From Bacteroidaceae bacterium (GTDB lineage: Bacteria; Bacteroidota; Bacteroidia; Bacteroidales; Bacteroidaceae), in assembly GCA_016280855.1 (NCBI GenBank), contig JAEEHP010000060.1, positions 1 to 64,000 of the forward strand: 64,000 nucleotides of DNA, in the 5' to 3' direction. Position 1 is the stretch's first letter, and each line of letters opens with the position of its first letter. The position numbers were made by a program, and so were the translations under genes. A model generated the notes under the pieces. The model had not been told where the DNA came from. It saw only the letters and a list, made by a program, of their open reading frames with translations, and did no database searches. This document shows, one piece after another, positions 15,471 through 23,800 of this stretch.

Positions 15471-16268
15471 ATGCCAGCAGGATTCAAGTACAATCTGAAT
15501 GCTCCCGAAGTTGTCGAAGAGATCTGTGACGTGCAGACGATCCATCACAAGAGGGGTCCGTACAAGCTCGACACCACGGGACTGACTATCGGCACAAAGC
15601 TCCCTCGCTTCACTCCCGTACAGGCAAATCTCACTACTCGCATGGTCGAAGTGGTGAAGAATGTCCTTGTTGTGGAGGACGCTGCGAGCGATGCGACGTC
15701 CATTAAGGTCAAAAAGAACTCCCTTGTTGAAGCGGGAATGTCGCTGGGCGCAAAGTCGAACACCGCCGTTGTTTCGGCCATCGACAAGTCAAACTCCGCC
15801 TACGATGCCATCACCCTTGCTGCCGCTTTTGGCGAAGCCGTTGCTGCTGGCGACGTTCTCTATGAGGCCGTCGCACTGGTGACAGGCAAGACCAAGGCAG
15901 GTACAAAGGATGCCACCTCTCTCGACATCGCCAAGGGAAGCGGTGTTGTTGCAGGTATGCAGATCGTTGTAGGCGAAACCACCTACACCGTTACCGCAGT
16001 TGACACCTCTGATGCCAACAAAGACGCGCTGACCCTCTCCGAAGGATTGTCCGCTAACGTTTCAGCAAACACCAACTTCACCGAGGCACAGAAGAGTGTT
16101 CCCGCAAAGACCGCCAACTTCGTTATCTACGAAGAGACCAAGGTGGAGGAAGGTATCGTCCTCGTTGCACTCATCATGCGTGCCTTTGAGATTCAAGAAA
16201 GCAAGCTCACCCTCCCGATTTCCGCACAAGATAAGGTTGGGCTGACAGAACGCTTCCAGTTCGAGTAA
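15471..16268 (+). CDS. Head fibre / decoration-like protein with internal repeats
   Basis: The 265-residue protein starts with a conserved-looking N-terminal arm (MPAGFKYNLNAPEV). It contains two related modules of about 75 residues, each with a DATSI/DATSL strand followed by VEAGM/VVAGM and a VVS/VTA-x-D turn. This resembles immunoglobulin-like or fibre repeats that decorate heads. Its position between scaffold and major capsid fits phi29-like head fibre proteins annotated in Bacteroides phages. The identification is by context and composition. Confidence 0.6.
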   Translation: MPAGFKYNLNAPEVVEEICDVQTIHHKRGPYKLDTTGLTIGTKLPRFTPVQANLTTRMVEVVKNVLVVEDAASDATSIKVKKNSLVEAGMSLGAKSNTAVVSAIDKSNSAYDAITLAAAFGEAVAAGDVLYEAVALVTGKTKAGTKDATSLDIAKGSGVVAGMQIVVGETTYTVTAVDTSDANKDALTLSEGLSANVSANTNFTEAQKSVPAKTANFVIYEETKVEEGIVLVALIMRAFEIQESKLTLPISAQDKVGLTERFQFE

Positions 16269-16290
16269 TTAACCCCTAAAAGAAAGAATC

Positions 16291-17400
16291 ATGTTACTTA
16301 CAATTCAGACATTATTCAACGACCCCGATGTGGTGCAAGCCACTATCGATCGTGTTCTCCAGCAGGGGCTCGACCGTATCTATTGGCAGCAGTATCTCAC
16401 CTTCCGTCGTACTTCCACCCGCGTATTCAAGGACTACCTCGGCACTGTCACAGGTGTTGTAGCTGGTTCGATCAACTCCCGTTACGGAGAGAAACCGATC
16501 CGCGAGCGCAAGTCACTCGGAAGCGGCTACGGCGAAATCGCCTACCTCGGCGATGCGTTCCAAATGGATGTCGAGCGTCTGTCTGAGCTGCAAGACCTCA
16601 TCGACAAGTTCAACGAGGCAAAAACCGAAGATCAGCAGGCAGCTATGACGGAAATCATCAACTACATTGCTGATGATTACCGTCAGATCATCCTCGCTCC
16701 CCACAAGCGTATGGATATTGTTGTCGGTTCTCTCCTTATGACCGGCGCAGCCACCGTCAAGAACAAGGACAATGCCGACGGCATAGAGCTGCTTGACATC
16801 TCCCTACCCTTCAAGTTCATCACTCCCACTGCTGCAGACGCCATCGTGGACAGTAAACTGAAGTTCATTCTGTACATTCAGAGTGAGATTCAGAAGCTTC
16901 GTGCTCAGTACGGAGTATTCGAGAAGATGATCATGACCCGTGGCACCTTCAACAAGTACATCATCGGCTCTTCGGAGTTCGGCGAGACGTTCAAGATGAT
17001 ACTCTCTCAGAATCAGTTCATGCTGGCTGGAGGTCTCATCACGTCTCAGATGGCCTCCCAGGTGTTCACTGGTATCGGTCTTCCTGCCATCGAAATCAAG
17101 GAGGACTATGTGGAAGAGCAGGACGGCACCAATAAGCAGATTTATGCGGATGACCGTATTACGCTGCTCCGTTCCGACAACATCGGCTGGATGCGCCATC
17201 ACACCCCGTATGAGGCCACCGACCCCGTGGAAGGCCGCACTTATCGCCCTGTCGGAAACGATAACGGTCAGATGCTCATCAGCAACTACCGCGACAAGAA
17301 CGGTCGTTACATGGAGTACACCGCCGAGTGGATTCCGCAGATTGCCGCACCGAACAAGATTGTGAACTTCGACCTCGCAACCTTGAAGGCTGCTCTCTAA
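16291..17400 (+). CDS. Major capsid protein
   Basis: The 369-residue protein has the length and order of E-type/HK97-like major capsid proteins of Bacteroidetes phages. It has an N-terminal arm, a GTVTGVVAGSINSRYGEKP segment, then a peripheral domain and a C-terminal domain (ADDRITLLRSDNIGW, TAEWIPQIAAPNKI). These match the usual 'metal-ion/heat-stable' type capsid segments that end with a strand and a short helix. It follows the head fibre gene by 22 nt, and a GC hairpin with a TTCG loop comes right after its stop, consistent with attenuation below the most abundant structural gene. Confidence 0.85.
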   Translation: MLLTIQTLFNDPDVVQATIDRVLQQGLDRIYWQQYLTFRRTSTRVFKDYLGTVTGVVAGSINSRYGEKPIRERKSLGSGYGEIAYLGDAFQMDVERLSELQDLIDKFNEAKTEDQQAAMTEIINYIADDYRQIILAPHKRMDIVVGSLLMTGAATVKNKDNADGIELLDISLPFKFITPTAADAIVDSKLKFILYIQSEIQKLRAQYGVFEKMIMTRGTFNKYIIGSSEFGETFKMILSQNQFMLAGGLITSQMASQVFTGIGLPAIEIKEDYVEEQDGTNKQIYADDRITLLRSDNIGWMRHHTPYEATDPVEGRTYRPVGNDNGQMLISNYRDKNGRYMEYTAEWIPQIAAPNKIVNFDLATLKAAL

Positions 17401-17406
17401 AGGGCT

Positions 17407-17422
17407 GGGCGGTTCGCCGCCC
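17407..17422 (+). terminator. Hairpin after the major capsid gene (attenuator-like)
   Basis: GGGCGG-TTCG-CCGCCC forms a stable tetraloop hairpin seven bases past the capsid stop. It lacks a strong U-tract, so it more likely limits read-through or protects the mRNA end than fully terminates. Confidence 0.6.
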
Positions 17423-17461
17423 TCCCTTCATTCATTCATCAATAATTAAACCCGTTAAGCA

Positions 17462-17842
17462 ATGAAGAAGTTTATTTTTTGTGCAATGATGGCCGTACTC
17501 ACAATGTCGGCCTATGCGAGCGACGTAGGTAGCGCAGCTACCGAAGTCAAGTCAGAGACCCTTTTCAGCGTGCCCGACATCACCGCCATCGAGGCTCCTT
17601 CGGTGGAGTACGTGACCGTGAACGTGGTCAACACGGCCAGCGACATGGTGTTGGTTAGTGCCGGCGAGGTGAAGAGCGTCGCAGGCGTTCCTACTCCCAA
17701 GCTGACCACTGCATGGTTCACCAACGGCTTCGCATTTAGCTATGAAGCAGCAAAACTCGCGCCTCCCAATAGTAATGCAAGCAGGCGATTACGACACTCC
17801 GACACTCTGACAATCCGAAATTCAAACTACATTCTAAAATGA
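17462..17842 (+). CDS. Exported small phage protein with Sec signal peptide
   Basis: The 126-residue protein begins with a clear signal peptide: MKKFIF, a hydrophobic core, then SAYA before SDVG, which is a signal peptidase I site near residue 20. The mature part is Ala/Ser/Thr/Val-rich and probably beta-stranded, ending in a basic, Asn-rich tail. It lies between the capsid and connector genes. An exported protein here is unusual, since structural proteins are cytoplasmic. It may be a lysogenic-conversion or superinfection factor, or a protein that binds the cell surface. No family is recognised. Confidence 0.6.
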   Translation: MKKFIFCAMMAVLTMSAYASDVGSAATEVKSETLFSVPDITAIEAPSVEYVTVNVVNTASDMVLVSAGEVKSVAGVPTPKLTTAWFTNGFAFSYEAAKLAPPNSNASRRLRHSDTLTIRNSNYILK

Positions 17843-17851
17843 ATTAGGAGT

Positions 17852-18169
17852 ATGTCCGACTTGACTGTAACAGCCGCACTAAAGGCACAAGTGCAATATC
17901 CGCTGCCAGAAGATTTCTTTTCATTTGTAATGACAAGGCGAGGTCTGAAAGACGGCAAATGCACTAAGGAGATTATGGATTCGCCCGAGTTCAAGGGTGC
18001 TACGGCAGACTGCATACGTCAGATTCTTCGTTTCCCGGCAAGCGTATCCGAGGGCGGTATGTCAATATCCAAGGCCAGCCGTGAAGACCTCTTGAATGAG
18101 GCAAACAGGCTTTACCGTCAAATAGGAGAAGATCCAATCGACGAACGACCCAAAATAACGTTCTACTAA
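17852..18169 (+). CDS. Head-tail connector protein, DUF6706-like
   Basis: The 105-residue, mostly helical protein (VTAALKAQVQYPLPEDF opening, SISKASREDLLNEANRLYRQIGE near the end) lies in the position of the first head-tail adaptor, directly after the capsid block. The C-terminal pattern LLNEANRLYRQIGE is typical of small gp6/gp15-like adaptors and DUF6706 proteins of Bacteroides phages. It overlaps the next gene by one base (TAATG). The assignment is mainly positional. Confidence 0.6.
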   Translation: MSDLTVTAALKAQVQYPLPEDFFSFVMTRRGLKDGKCTKEIMDSPEFKGATADCIRQILRFPASVSEGGMSISKASREDLLNEANRLYRQIGEDPIDERPKITFY

Positions 18170-18495
18170 TGTTCGATTTCAGACCGCATAAGCTTCAAGT
18201 TGTCACCTTCGTAGCAGGAGGCTTTGACGAGCACGGCATACCGCAGCCAGATACCGAGAGTGTTGTTGAGCTGCCATGCCGCATCGTCCCCAACGGCTCC
18301 GCTTCGCAAGTCCGTTTTAATGACGGCAAGGCGTATAATTATTCATACTCCATCTACCTTAATCAGGATTGCAGGTTGTTCTCGATTGGAGAGAAGGTAC
18401 GGCTTTTCGGATTGGACGGAGAGATCGAGAATGACAAGCAATTTGAAGTAATCGGGTTTGTAAGGAACCTCTTGAATGCGCGTCTATGGGTATGA
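18169..18495 (+). CDS. Head closure-like protein
   Basis: The 108-residue protein is predicted to be a small beta barrel (alternating strands such as KLQVVTFVAGG and EVIGFVRNLLNARLWV). This is the usual fold of head-closure proteins that plug the portal-adaptor channel. It lies in the correct order between adaptor and tail-completion genes. The last codons overlap the next start. No diagnostic motif is visible, so the call is by context. Confidence 0.5.
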   Translation: MFDFRPHKLQVVTFVAGGFDEHGIPQPDTESVVELPCRIVPNGSASQVRFNDGKAYNYSYSIYLNQDCRLFSIGEKVRLFGLDGEIENDKQFEVIGFVRNLLNARLWV

Positions 18496-18962
18496 GGATT
18501 CCAGAAGCGTCAATCGATAGGGTGTTAACACTCGTCGGCAGCGTAAACGAAGACATAGAATCCGCTATAGCTGAGGTTTATTCCGAAGTTGGAAGAGATG
18601 TCGTCACGGGAATCCGAGATGGTACAATGAGCGACTGGCTCGATCAGACTGGCGCTCTTCGGTCTTCGATTGGTTGTGTCGTCGCCCGCAAGGGTAGCAT
18701 CATCTATGAATTTGGCTTTGAAGCAGTCCTGAACGGAGCGGAAGGCGCTACCAAGGGACGCGAGCTTGCGAGAAAGCTGGCAGAAGAATATGCAGACAAA
18801 GATTTCTGTCTTATCATTGTGGCAGGAGAAAAATATGCCGTATATGTCGAGGCTGTCGAAGGAAAGTCCGTGCTTGCACAAGGCCAGCTATACGTACAAT
18901 CCAATATCACAAGGTTGCTAAAGGAACGAATAAACGAAGTACTCAGTAAGTATGAAAACTGA
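18486..18962 (+). CDS. HK97 gp10-like neck/tail completion protein
   Basis: The 158-residue protein has an N-terminal helix pair and a central TGALRSSIGCVVARKGSIIYEFGF segment (strands after an LRSSI motif), as in HK97 gp10-like proteins. It ends with helices and KYAVYVEAVEGKSVL, where gp10 homologues have a conserved Y-x-x-Y/E pattern. A second start at 18492 would overlap the previous stop as ATGA and is equally likely. It sits between head-closure and tail-terminator genes. Confidence 0.6.
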   Translation: MGMRIPEASIDRVLTLVGSVNEDIESAIAEVYSEVGRDVVTGIRDGTMSDWLDQTGALRSSIGCVVARKGSIIYEFGFEAVLNGAEGATKGRELARKLAEEYADKDFCLIIVAGEKYAVYVEAVEGKSVLAQGQLYVQSNITRLLKERINEVLSKYEN

Positions 18963-19347
18963 CGTTGAAATAAGACAGGATTTCTTCGCTATTGTGTCGG
19001 CTTCCGAAATCAAGACGGCCATCAGCGGTGCAGTTCAAATCATCCCGCGTAGAATAGGGTCAAAGGTTGAAGACTGTATTATATCTGTGCTTGCCAGCAA
19101 GAACGCGCAGATACAGGAATGTTTTGTCAACGTAAACGTCTATGTTCCCAACATCAACAACGGCGGTGAATCAGTTGAAAACGTATCTCGCACCTCACTT
19201 CTATCAAAGATCTGTGAGAATGCTTTAAAATCAGGATTCGGTGACGGGTTCATGTATAAACTCGACAGTCAGCGAATATTGCCTGTCAACGGTAAGGATG
19301 AACACGTCATCAATAACAAACTTTTGTATAAATTTAATAACGAGTAA
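18952..19347 (+). CDS. Tail terminator-like protein
   Basis: The 131-residue protein overlaps the previous gene by 11 nt and immediately precedes the tail tube gene, the standard place of the tail terminator. It has alternating helices and strands (IRQDFFAIVSASEI, VEDCIISVLASKNAQIQE, VNVNVYVPNI) as in the gpU/tail-terminator fold. No sequence motif is diagnostic. Confidence 0.5.
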   Translation: MKTDVEIRQDFFAIVSASEIKTAISGAVQIIPRRIGSKVEDCIISVLASKNAQIQECFVNVNVYVPNINNGGESVENVSRTSLLSKICENALKSGFGDGFMYKLDSQRILPVNGKDEHVINNKLLYKFNNE

Positions 19348-19349
19348 TT

Positions 19350-19946
19350 ATGGCAGTAAGAAAGATTTTAGGTTGGGGCGAGTGTACTTCCAAGTTCACC
19401 CCCTCCAATGGCGGTAGTGCCGAGACTCACGACGACATCGTGGACAGCTCCGCAGCTCTGAGCGTCGATGAGGGCCAGGAAGAAGAAGCCCTCGTTGAGG
19501 GTGGCCGTGCCGAAGGCCGCAAGGTACGCCCCGACAAGTACATCATCGAGTTTGACCGACGCCTCGAGGATGGCGACGACTTCACACCCGGCTATGTTGA
19601 GGACGCTGGCGACATCGCCATCATCCCGAAGAACGTGGGCGCCGTCTATGCGGAGCTGAAAGACTGCTCCTGCAAGAAGACCCTGAAGCAGGATTCCAAG
19701 GACGGTCTGGTAGGCCACTACTATTACAAGACCAAGGGAAGCACCGACTCCGAAGGCAACCTCGACGATGTGGACATCAAGAAGCACACCGCAGGTGACA
19801 CCTACACGGCTGTCTCAACGTCCAGCGACGGCTATTCTGAAAAGAACCCAAAGGCTCTCGGCTGGTTTATCAAGAACGGTAACGTGTACATCCACTCTTG
19901 GGACACCGCTCCCGTAGAGGGTGTGACGTACTACACCCTGTCTTAA
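19350..19946 (+). CDS. Major tail tube protein
   Basis: The 198-residue protein begins MAVRKILGWGECTSKF and is beta-rich and acidic, with long strands such as DKYIIEFDRRLEDGDDF and a C-terminal WFIKNGNVYIHSWDT. The size, beta content and position (before the chaperone and tape measure) identify it as the tail tube subunit of a long-tailed, probably siphovirus-like particle. Three cysteines near the middle (CSCKK region) are notable. It is followed by a hairpin and the tRNA-like gene. Confidence 0.75.
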   Translation: MAVRKILGWGECTSKFTPSNGGSAETHDDIVDSSAALSVDEGQEEEALVEGGRAEGRKVRPDKYIIEFDRRLEDGDDFTPGYVEDAGDIAIIPKNVGAVYAELKDCSCKKTLKQDSKDGLVGHYYYKTKGSTDSEGNLDDVDIKKHTAGDTYTAVSTSSDGYSEKNPKALGWFIKNGNVYIHSWDTAPVEGVTYYTLS

Positions 19947-19952
19947 CCCTTT

Positions 19953-19976
19953 AGACCACGGGTACAATAGTGGTCT
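19953..19976 (+). other. Inverted repeat between the tail tube gene and the tRNA
   Basis: AGACCAC (19953-19959) pairs with GTGGTCT (19970-19976) around a 10-nt loop. There is no U-tract after it. It ends only four bases before the tRNA and could guide its excision or partially terminate the late transcript. Confidence 0.55.
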
Positions 19977-19979
19977 GTG

Positions 19980-20050
19980 TCTCGGATAGCTCAGAGGTAG
20001 AGCGGCGCACGGTTAATGCGCAGGCACGGGTTCGATTCCCGCTCCGAGAC
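19980..20050 (+). tRNA. Phage-encoded tRNA-Asn(GTT)-like gene with non-standard features
   Basis: The 71-nt cloverleaf folds well. Acceptor TCTCGGA pairs with TCCGAGA, the D-stem is GCTC/GAGC, the anticodon stem is GCGCA/TGCGC, and the T-loop TTCGATT is canonical. The anticodon loop reads CGGTTAA, giving anticodon GTT (Asn), but position 33 is G instead of the near-universal U. The discriminator is C, no CCA is encoded, and one T-stem pair is A-C. It sits in sense orientation in the tail operon, with the next gene's ATG two bases later. It may be a working but odd tRNA, a decaying one, or an RNA signal that only mimics tRNA. Confidence 0.7.
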
Positions 20051-20052
20051 CT

Positions 20053-20793
20053 ATGGAAAAGTCGAAAGAAAAGAGCGACCTCGAACAGCAGCTTATCGAC
20101 ACATTGCTCGATAGGCCGACTGACTTTTCGCTCGGTTCGTGTAACTTCCGTTTATATCCCAACACCCTTGCTAAGACGCTTCTTCTGCAGCGGCATATCC
20201 GTTCTCTCGGCTTCAACGGTGTGCTGGCGAAGCTCAATCCGTATCTGGAGATTCTACATATAGTGAGATCCAACCGCGAGCGCTGTCACTACATCCTCGC
20301 CGTGCACGCTATGCCTAACACCCGTGTTTCCGTCCTCAATAATGCCGCCATCAACAGGCAGCGCGAACTGTTCAGGCAGGAACTTGAGGATGATGGCGCG
20401 GCCACTATGCTGCTTCATATCCTCACCTCAGATAGGACTGAGGCGTTGATGGACTACCTCGGAATCAAGGACGAGCGCGAACGGATGAAGTCTGTGCTGG
20501 ATGTTAAGGAAAACAAGGGCAGCATGACCTTTGGCGGTGTGTCGATCTTCGGCTCATTCATTGGGCAGTTGAAGGAAATGGGATATTCGGACGATGAGAT
20601 ACTCTTCGAGCATGGCTACTCATACCTTCGGCTTATGCTCGCCGATAAGGTGACGAATATATACCTCACCGACGAAGAGCTCAAACAGCTCCCGAACAAC
20701 GTCAGCAAGAACATCATCAATGCAGACGATCCAAGTGCCATCGACAAGCTCTCTTCAATGCTCGCGGGCAGGGGTTTACGCATCAATAAATAA
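20053..20793 (+). CDS. Tail assembly chaperone
   Basis: The 246-residue, mostly helical protein starts right after the tRNA and precedes the tape measure gene by 12 nt, the classic place for a tail assembly chaperone that coats the tape measure. Sequence features include LDRPTDFSLGSCNFRLYP near the start and a C-terminal DPSAIDKLSSMLAGRG helix. No slippery frameshift signal or overlapping second frame was evident, so a single-protein chaperone is likely. Confidence 0.65.
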   Translation: MEKSKEKSDLEQQLIDTLLDRPTDFSLGSCNFRLYPNTLAKTLLLQRHIRSLGFNGVLAKLNPYLEILHIVRSNRERCHYILAVHAMPNTRVSVLNNAAINRQRELFRQELEDDGAATMLLHILTSDRTEALMDYLGIKDERERMKSVLDVKENKGSMTFGGVSIFGSFIGQLKEMGYSDDEILFEHGYSYLRLMLADKVTNIYLTDEELKQLPNNVSKNIINADDPSAIDKLSSMLAGRGLRINK

Positions 20794-20805
20794 CATCATA
20801 CGACT

Positions 20806-23800
20806 ATGGCAGAACTGCATATATCAACAGGTATAGATACAAGCCCGCTTGTAAACGGACTTAACGATATTCGCTCCGAATTAAAGAAGACAGCGAAGGC
20901 CATCGATGAACTCAGCGGCAAGTTCGACAAGCTGCCCAATGCCGAAGAAAGGACGGAGGGACTTGCAAGCGCGAATAAGAAGCTCTCCGAAGCTGCCATG
21001 CAATGTGCAGACGAGATAGCGAAGCTGCGAGAAGAACACGACAGGGCAACGATGTCCATCGATGAAGCTCAGAAGGAGCTGGAGGAAGAGGAGAGGATAA
21101 TGAAGAAGTACGGCGTTACTGCTTCGGAAGTAACGGAGGCATTGCAGAAGAGAGGCGATGTTGAAGAGAAAGGCACGTCTTCGACCTCCAAAAGTTCTAA
21201 GGCAACAAAAGATGCTTCTGTCAGCAACAAGGAGGCCGCAGCTTCCATCAATGAGATGGCCAGCGCCGCAAGCTCACTCCCCGGCCCTGTAGGTCAAGCT
21301 GCTTCTTCCGTGGCCTCGCTCACATCGATGGTCAGCAAGCTTATGAGCAGCGGCTGGCTGTGGTTCCTTGGCGCAGTAGCTGCCGCTTACGAGTACCTTA
21401 CCTGGTCTATGAGCCGCACTGTCGAAGGACAGGAGCAGCTTGACCTCGTGACATCAAAGTACAAACAGCGCCTCGAGAACCTCAAAGACGCTGCCAGCGC
21501 CGCAGGGCGTTCCCTGTTCTCTGCCTTTGACCATGCCGCTGGAGCCGTTGAACGCTTCCTCGGTAAAGTGGATTCCGTTTTCGAGTCGCTTAGCAAACTT
21601 GGAGGCGGCGCAGTTGGTGACTTTCTTAGTTTCATTGGAGGAAAAGTAGGAATTGTCTCTAAAATGAGCAGAGCTGCACTTGGTTGGGTATGGAACAGGA
21701 ACACGGACGAAGCTGCATCCCTGCAAGACCGTGAGAATAATCAGTGGCAGAAGAAAAATAAGTTCATTGTTGAAGAAGCCCGCCTACAGAAGGAGATTAA
21801 CGAGGAACGCGCTAAGGCCTATGATTACTCGCTCAAAGAATCCGAACGTGCAGCAGCCATCAAGAAGGCTACTGAGCTCACCAATAAACTCTATGACCAG
21901 AAGGTCGCCATAGCAAGGGAGGATGCAGAAATAGCGAAGGAAAGAGCTAAACTATCCGACACGGATAAAGCTACTGCGGATGCCGTACAAAAGGCCGAGG
22001 CCGAAGCGCTAAACATCGAGAGCCAGCGTGCGAACCAGCTACGCTTTCTCAAACGTATGGAGGGACGCTTCAATAAACCTGATAAGTCGGGTGCTTCAGC
22101 TGCCGCAGAGATGAAAAAGGAACTGCAGCAAGCTGATGCGCTCTTCCAGCAGCAGCTTGAACAGCTCGAACGTCAGGAGAAGGAACTTCAAGACCGTAAG
22201 AACGCACAGGAAGAGGCGAGGATATCCGCCATCGAGGATGACGGCGCAAGAGAGCGTGCCGAGGAGAAGCACCAGCACGAACTTCGCCTGCAGCAGATAA
22301 AGCAGCAGGCCGATGCCATGCGCAAGGCCAACTATGAAGCCGACAAGAAAGCCTACGAAGCCGCGAACCCAGGCAAGAAGTATTCGCAGACAAAGAAAGG
22401 CAGCAGAGGGTGGGCTGGAACCTCGCTCACGGCTGACCAAGAAGCGACCATCAAAGCGCAGCTCGACAAGGCTAACGCCGAGGAAATCCGCTTGATGAAG
22501 GAAAGGGCACGTGCGCTTATCAGAGAGCATCAGTCATACGTCCAAAAGAAGCAGCAGATAGACAAAGACTATGCCGATAAGGTGAAGCAGTTTAATGAGT
22601 CTATCGTCGAAGCAGAGAAAGCTGGCGACAAGGAATCGGTTAAGAACCTGCAGATGTCCCTCGCCGAAGCGGCACGCGACCGTGCCAAGGCGCAGGCCGA
22701 CCTCTCTTTCAGGCAGCTGCAGGAAATGCCCGAATACACCCGTGCCTTCGAGGACTTGAACAACACATCGACCGAGACGCTTCAATATCTCATCGGCGAG
22801 TTCGAGCGCGTCAAGGAATCCGCAGGACGCAACCTTGACCCGCAGGACTTGAAACAGTACACCGATGCCATCGAGCAGATGCAGGAGGCCATCCGCAGTC
22901 GCAACCCATTCAAGAGCATGGCAGAAGCCGTCAAGAAATATGATGAAGCGCTGGCCAACACCAAGGCGGCTAAAGCAGCGTTAAAGGAGACATCAGAAGC
23001 GCTTGAAAAGGCTAAAAGCGATGCTCATGCAGCGGGAATAGCGGCCACAAATGCCGTACCAGGCACAAAGAAATACGAACAATCGGTCAAAGACCTAAAG
23101 GAAGCAAAGGATAAATTGAATGAAGCGGAGAAAAAACACACCGAAGCTTCCAAGAAAGTACGTAAGGCGCAGGATGAACAAACGGGTGCTGGTAACAAGC
23201 TAAATAAGACAATCTCAGAAACTCTGAATAGCGTAAGCCAGCTTAACGGCTCGTTGAGGGAAGTTGGCAATGTCATAGGTGGCGTAGAGGGAGAGATCAT
23301 CGGCTTTATTACCGAAGTCGTAGATGTTGTCGTTCAATCCATCGAGCAGATAGAGAGCGTTGCGGAAGCGGCGTCTAACGCCCTGAGAGGGCTGGATGAA
23401 GCAAGCATTATTCTTACACTGATTACCCTCGGTATCAAAATGATGCAGAAATTCAATTCCTTATACGAGGGTTATACGGAAGAGATAAAGGAATTGCAAA
23501 AAGAAATATATACAGCCACAAAAGCTGTTGATGAATATGGTCTTGCCGTTATCCGTGCAAGGCAAGCGCAGGAAGAATGGTTCAACGCGAAAGGTTACCA
23601 AAAGATGCTTAGTGAACTGCAAGCGTCATCTGGGATAGTAGATTTGTACCGCAATGCCATAGAGAAGGAAGTGGTTGGATATATGCCGAAGATGGCAGGT
23701 TTGTTCAACAACCTGATTACGGAACCCTTCATGAATAGCGCCAATGCCATATTCAACCGTAAATCAGCCATTAACAATATATTCGTAGAGACTCAAGAGG

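Noticed and set aside
20053..20793. Programmed frameshift in the tail chaperone
   Set aside because: No slippery heptamer or overlapping second frame was seen before the tape measure start, although a search was by eye only.
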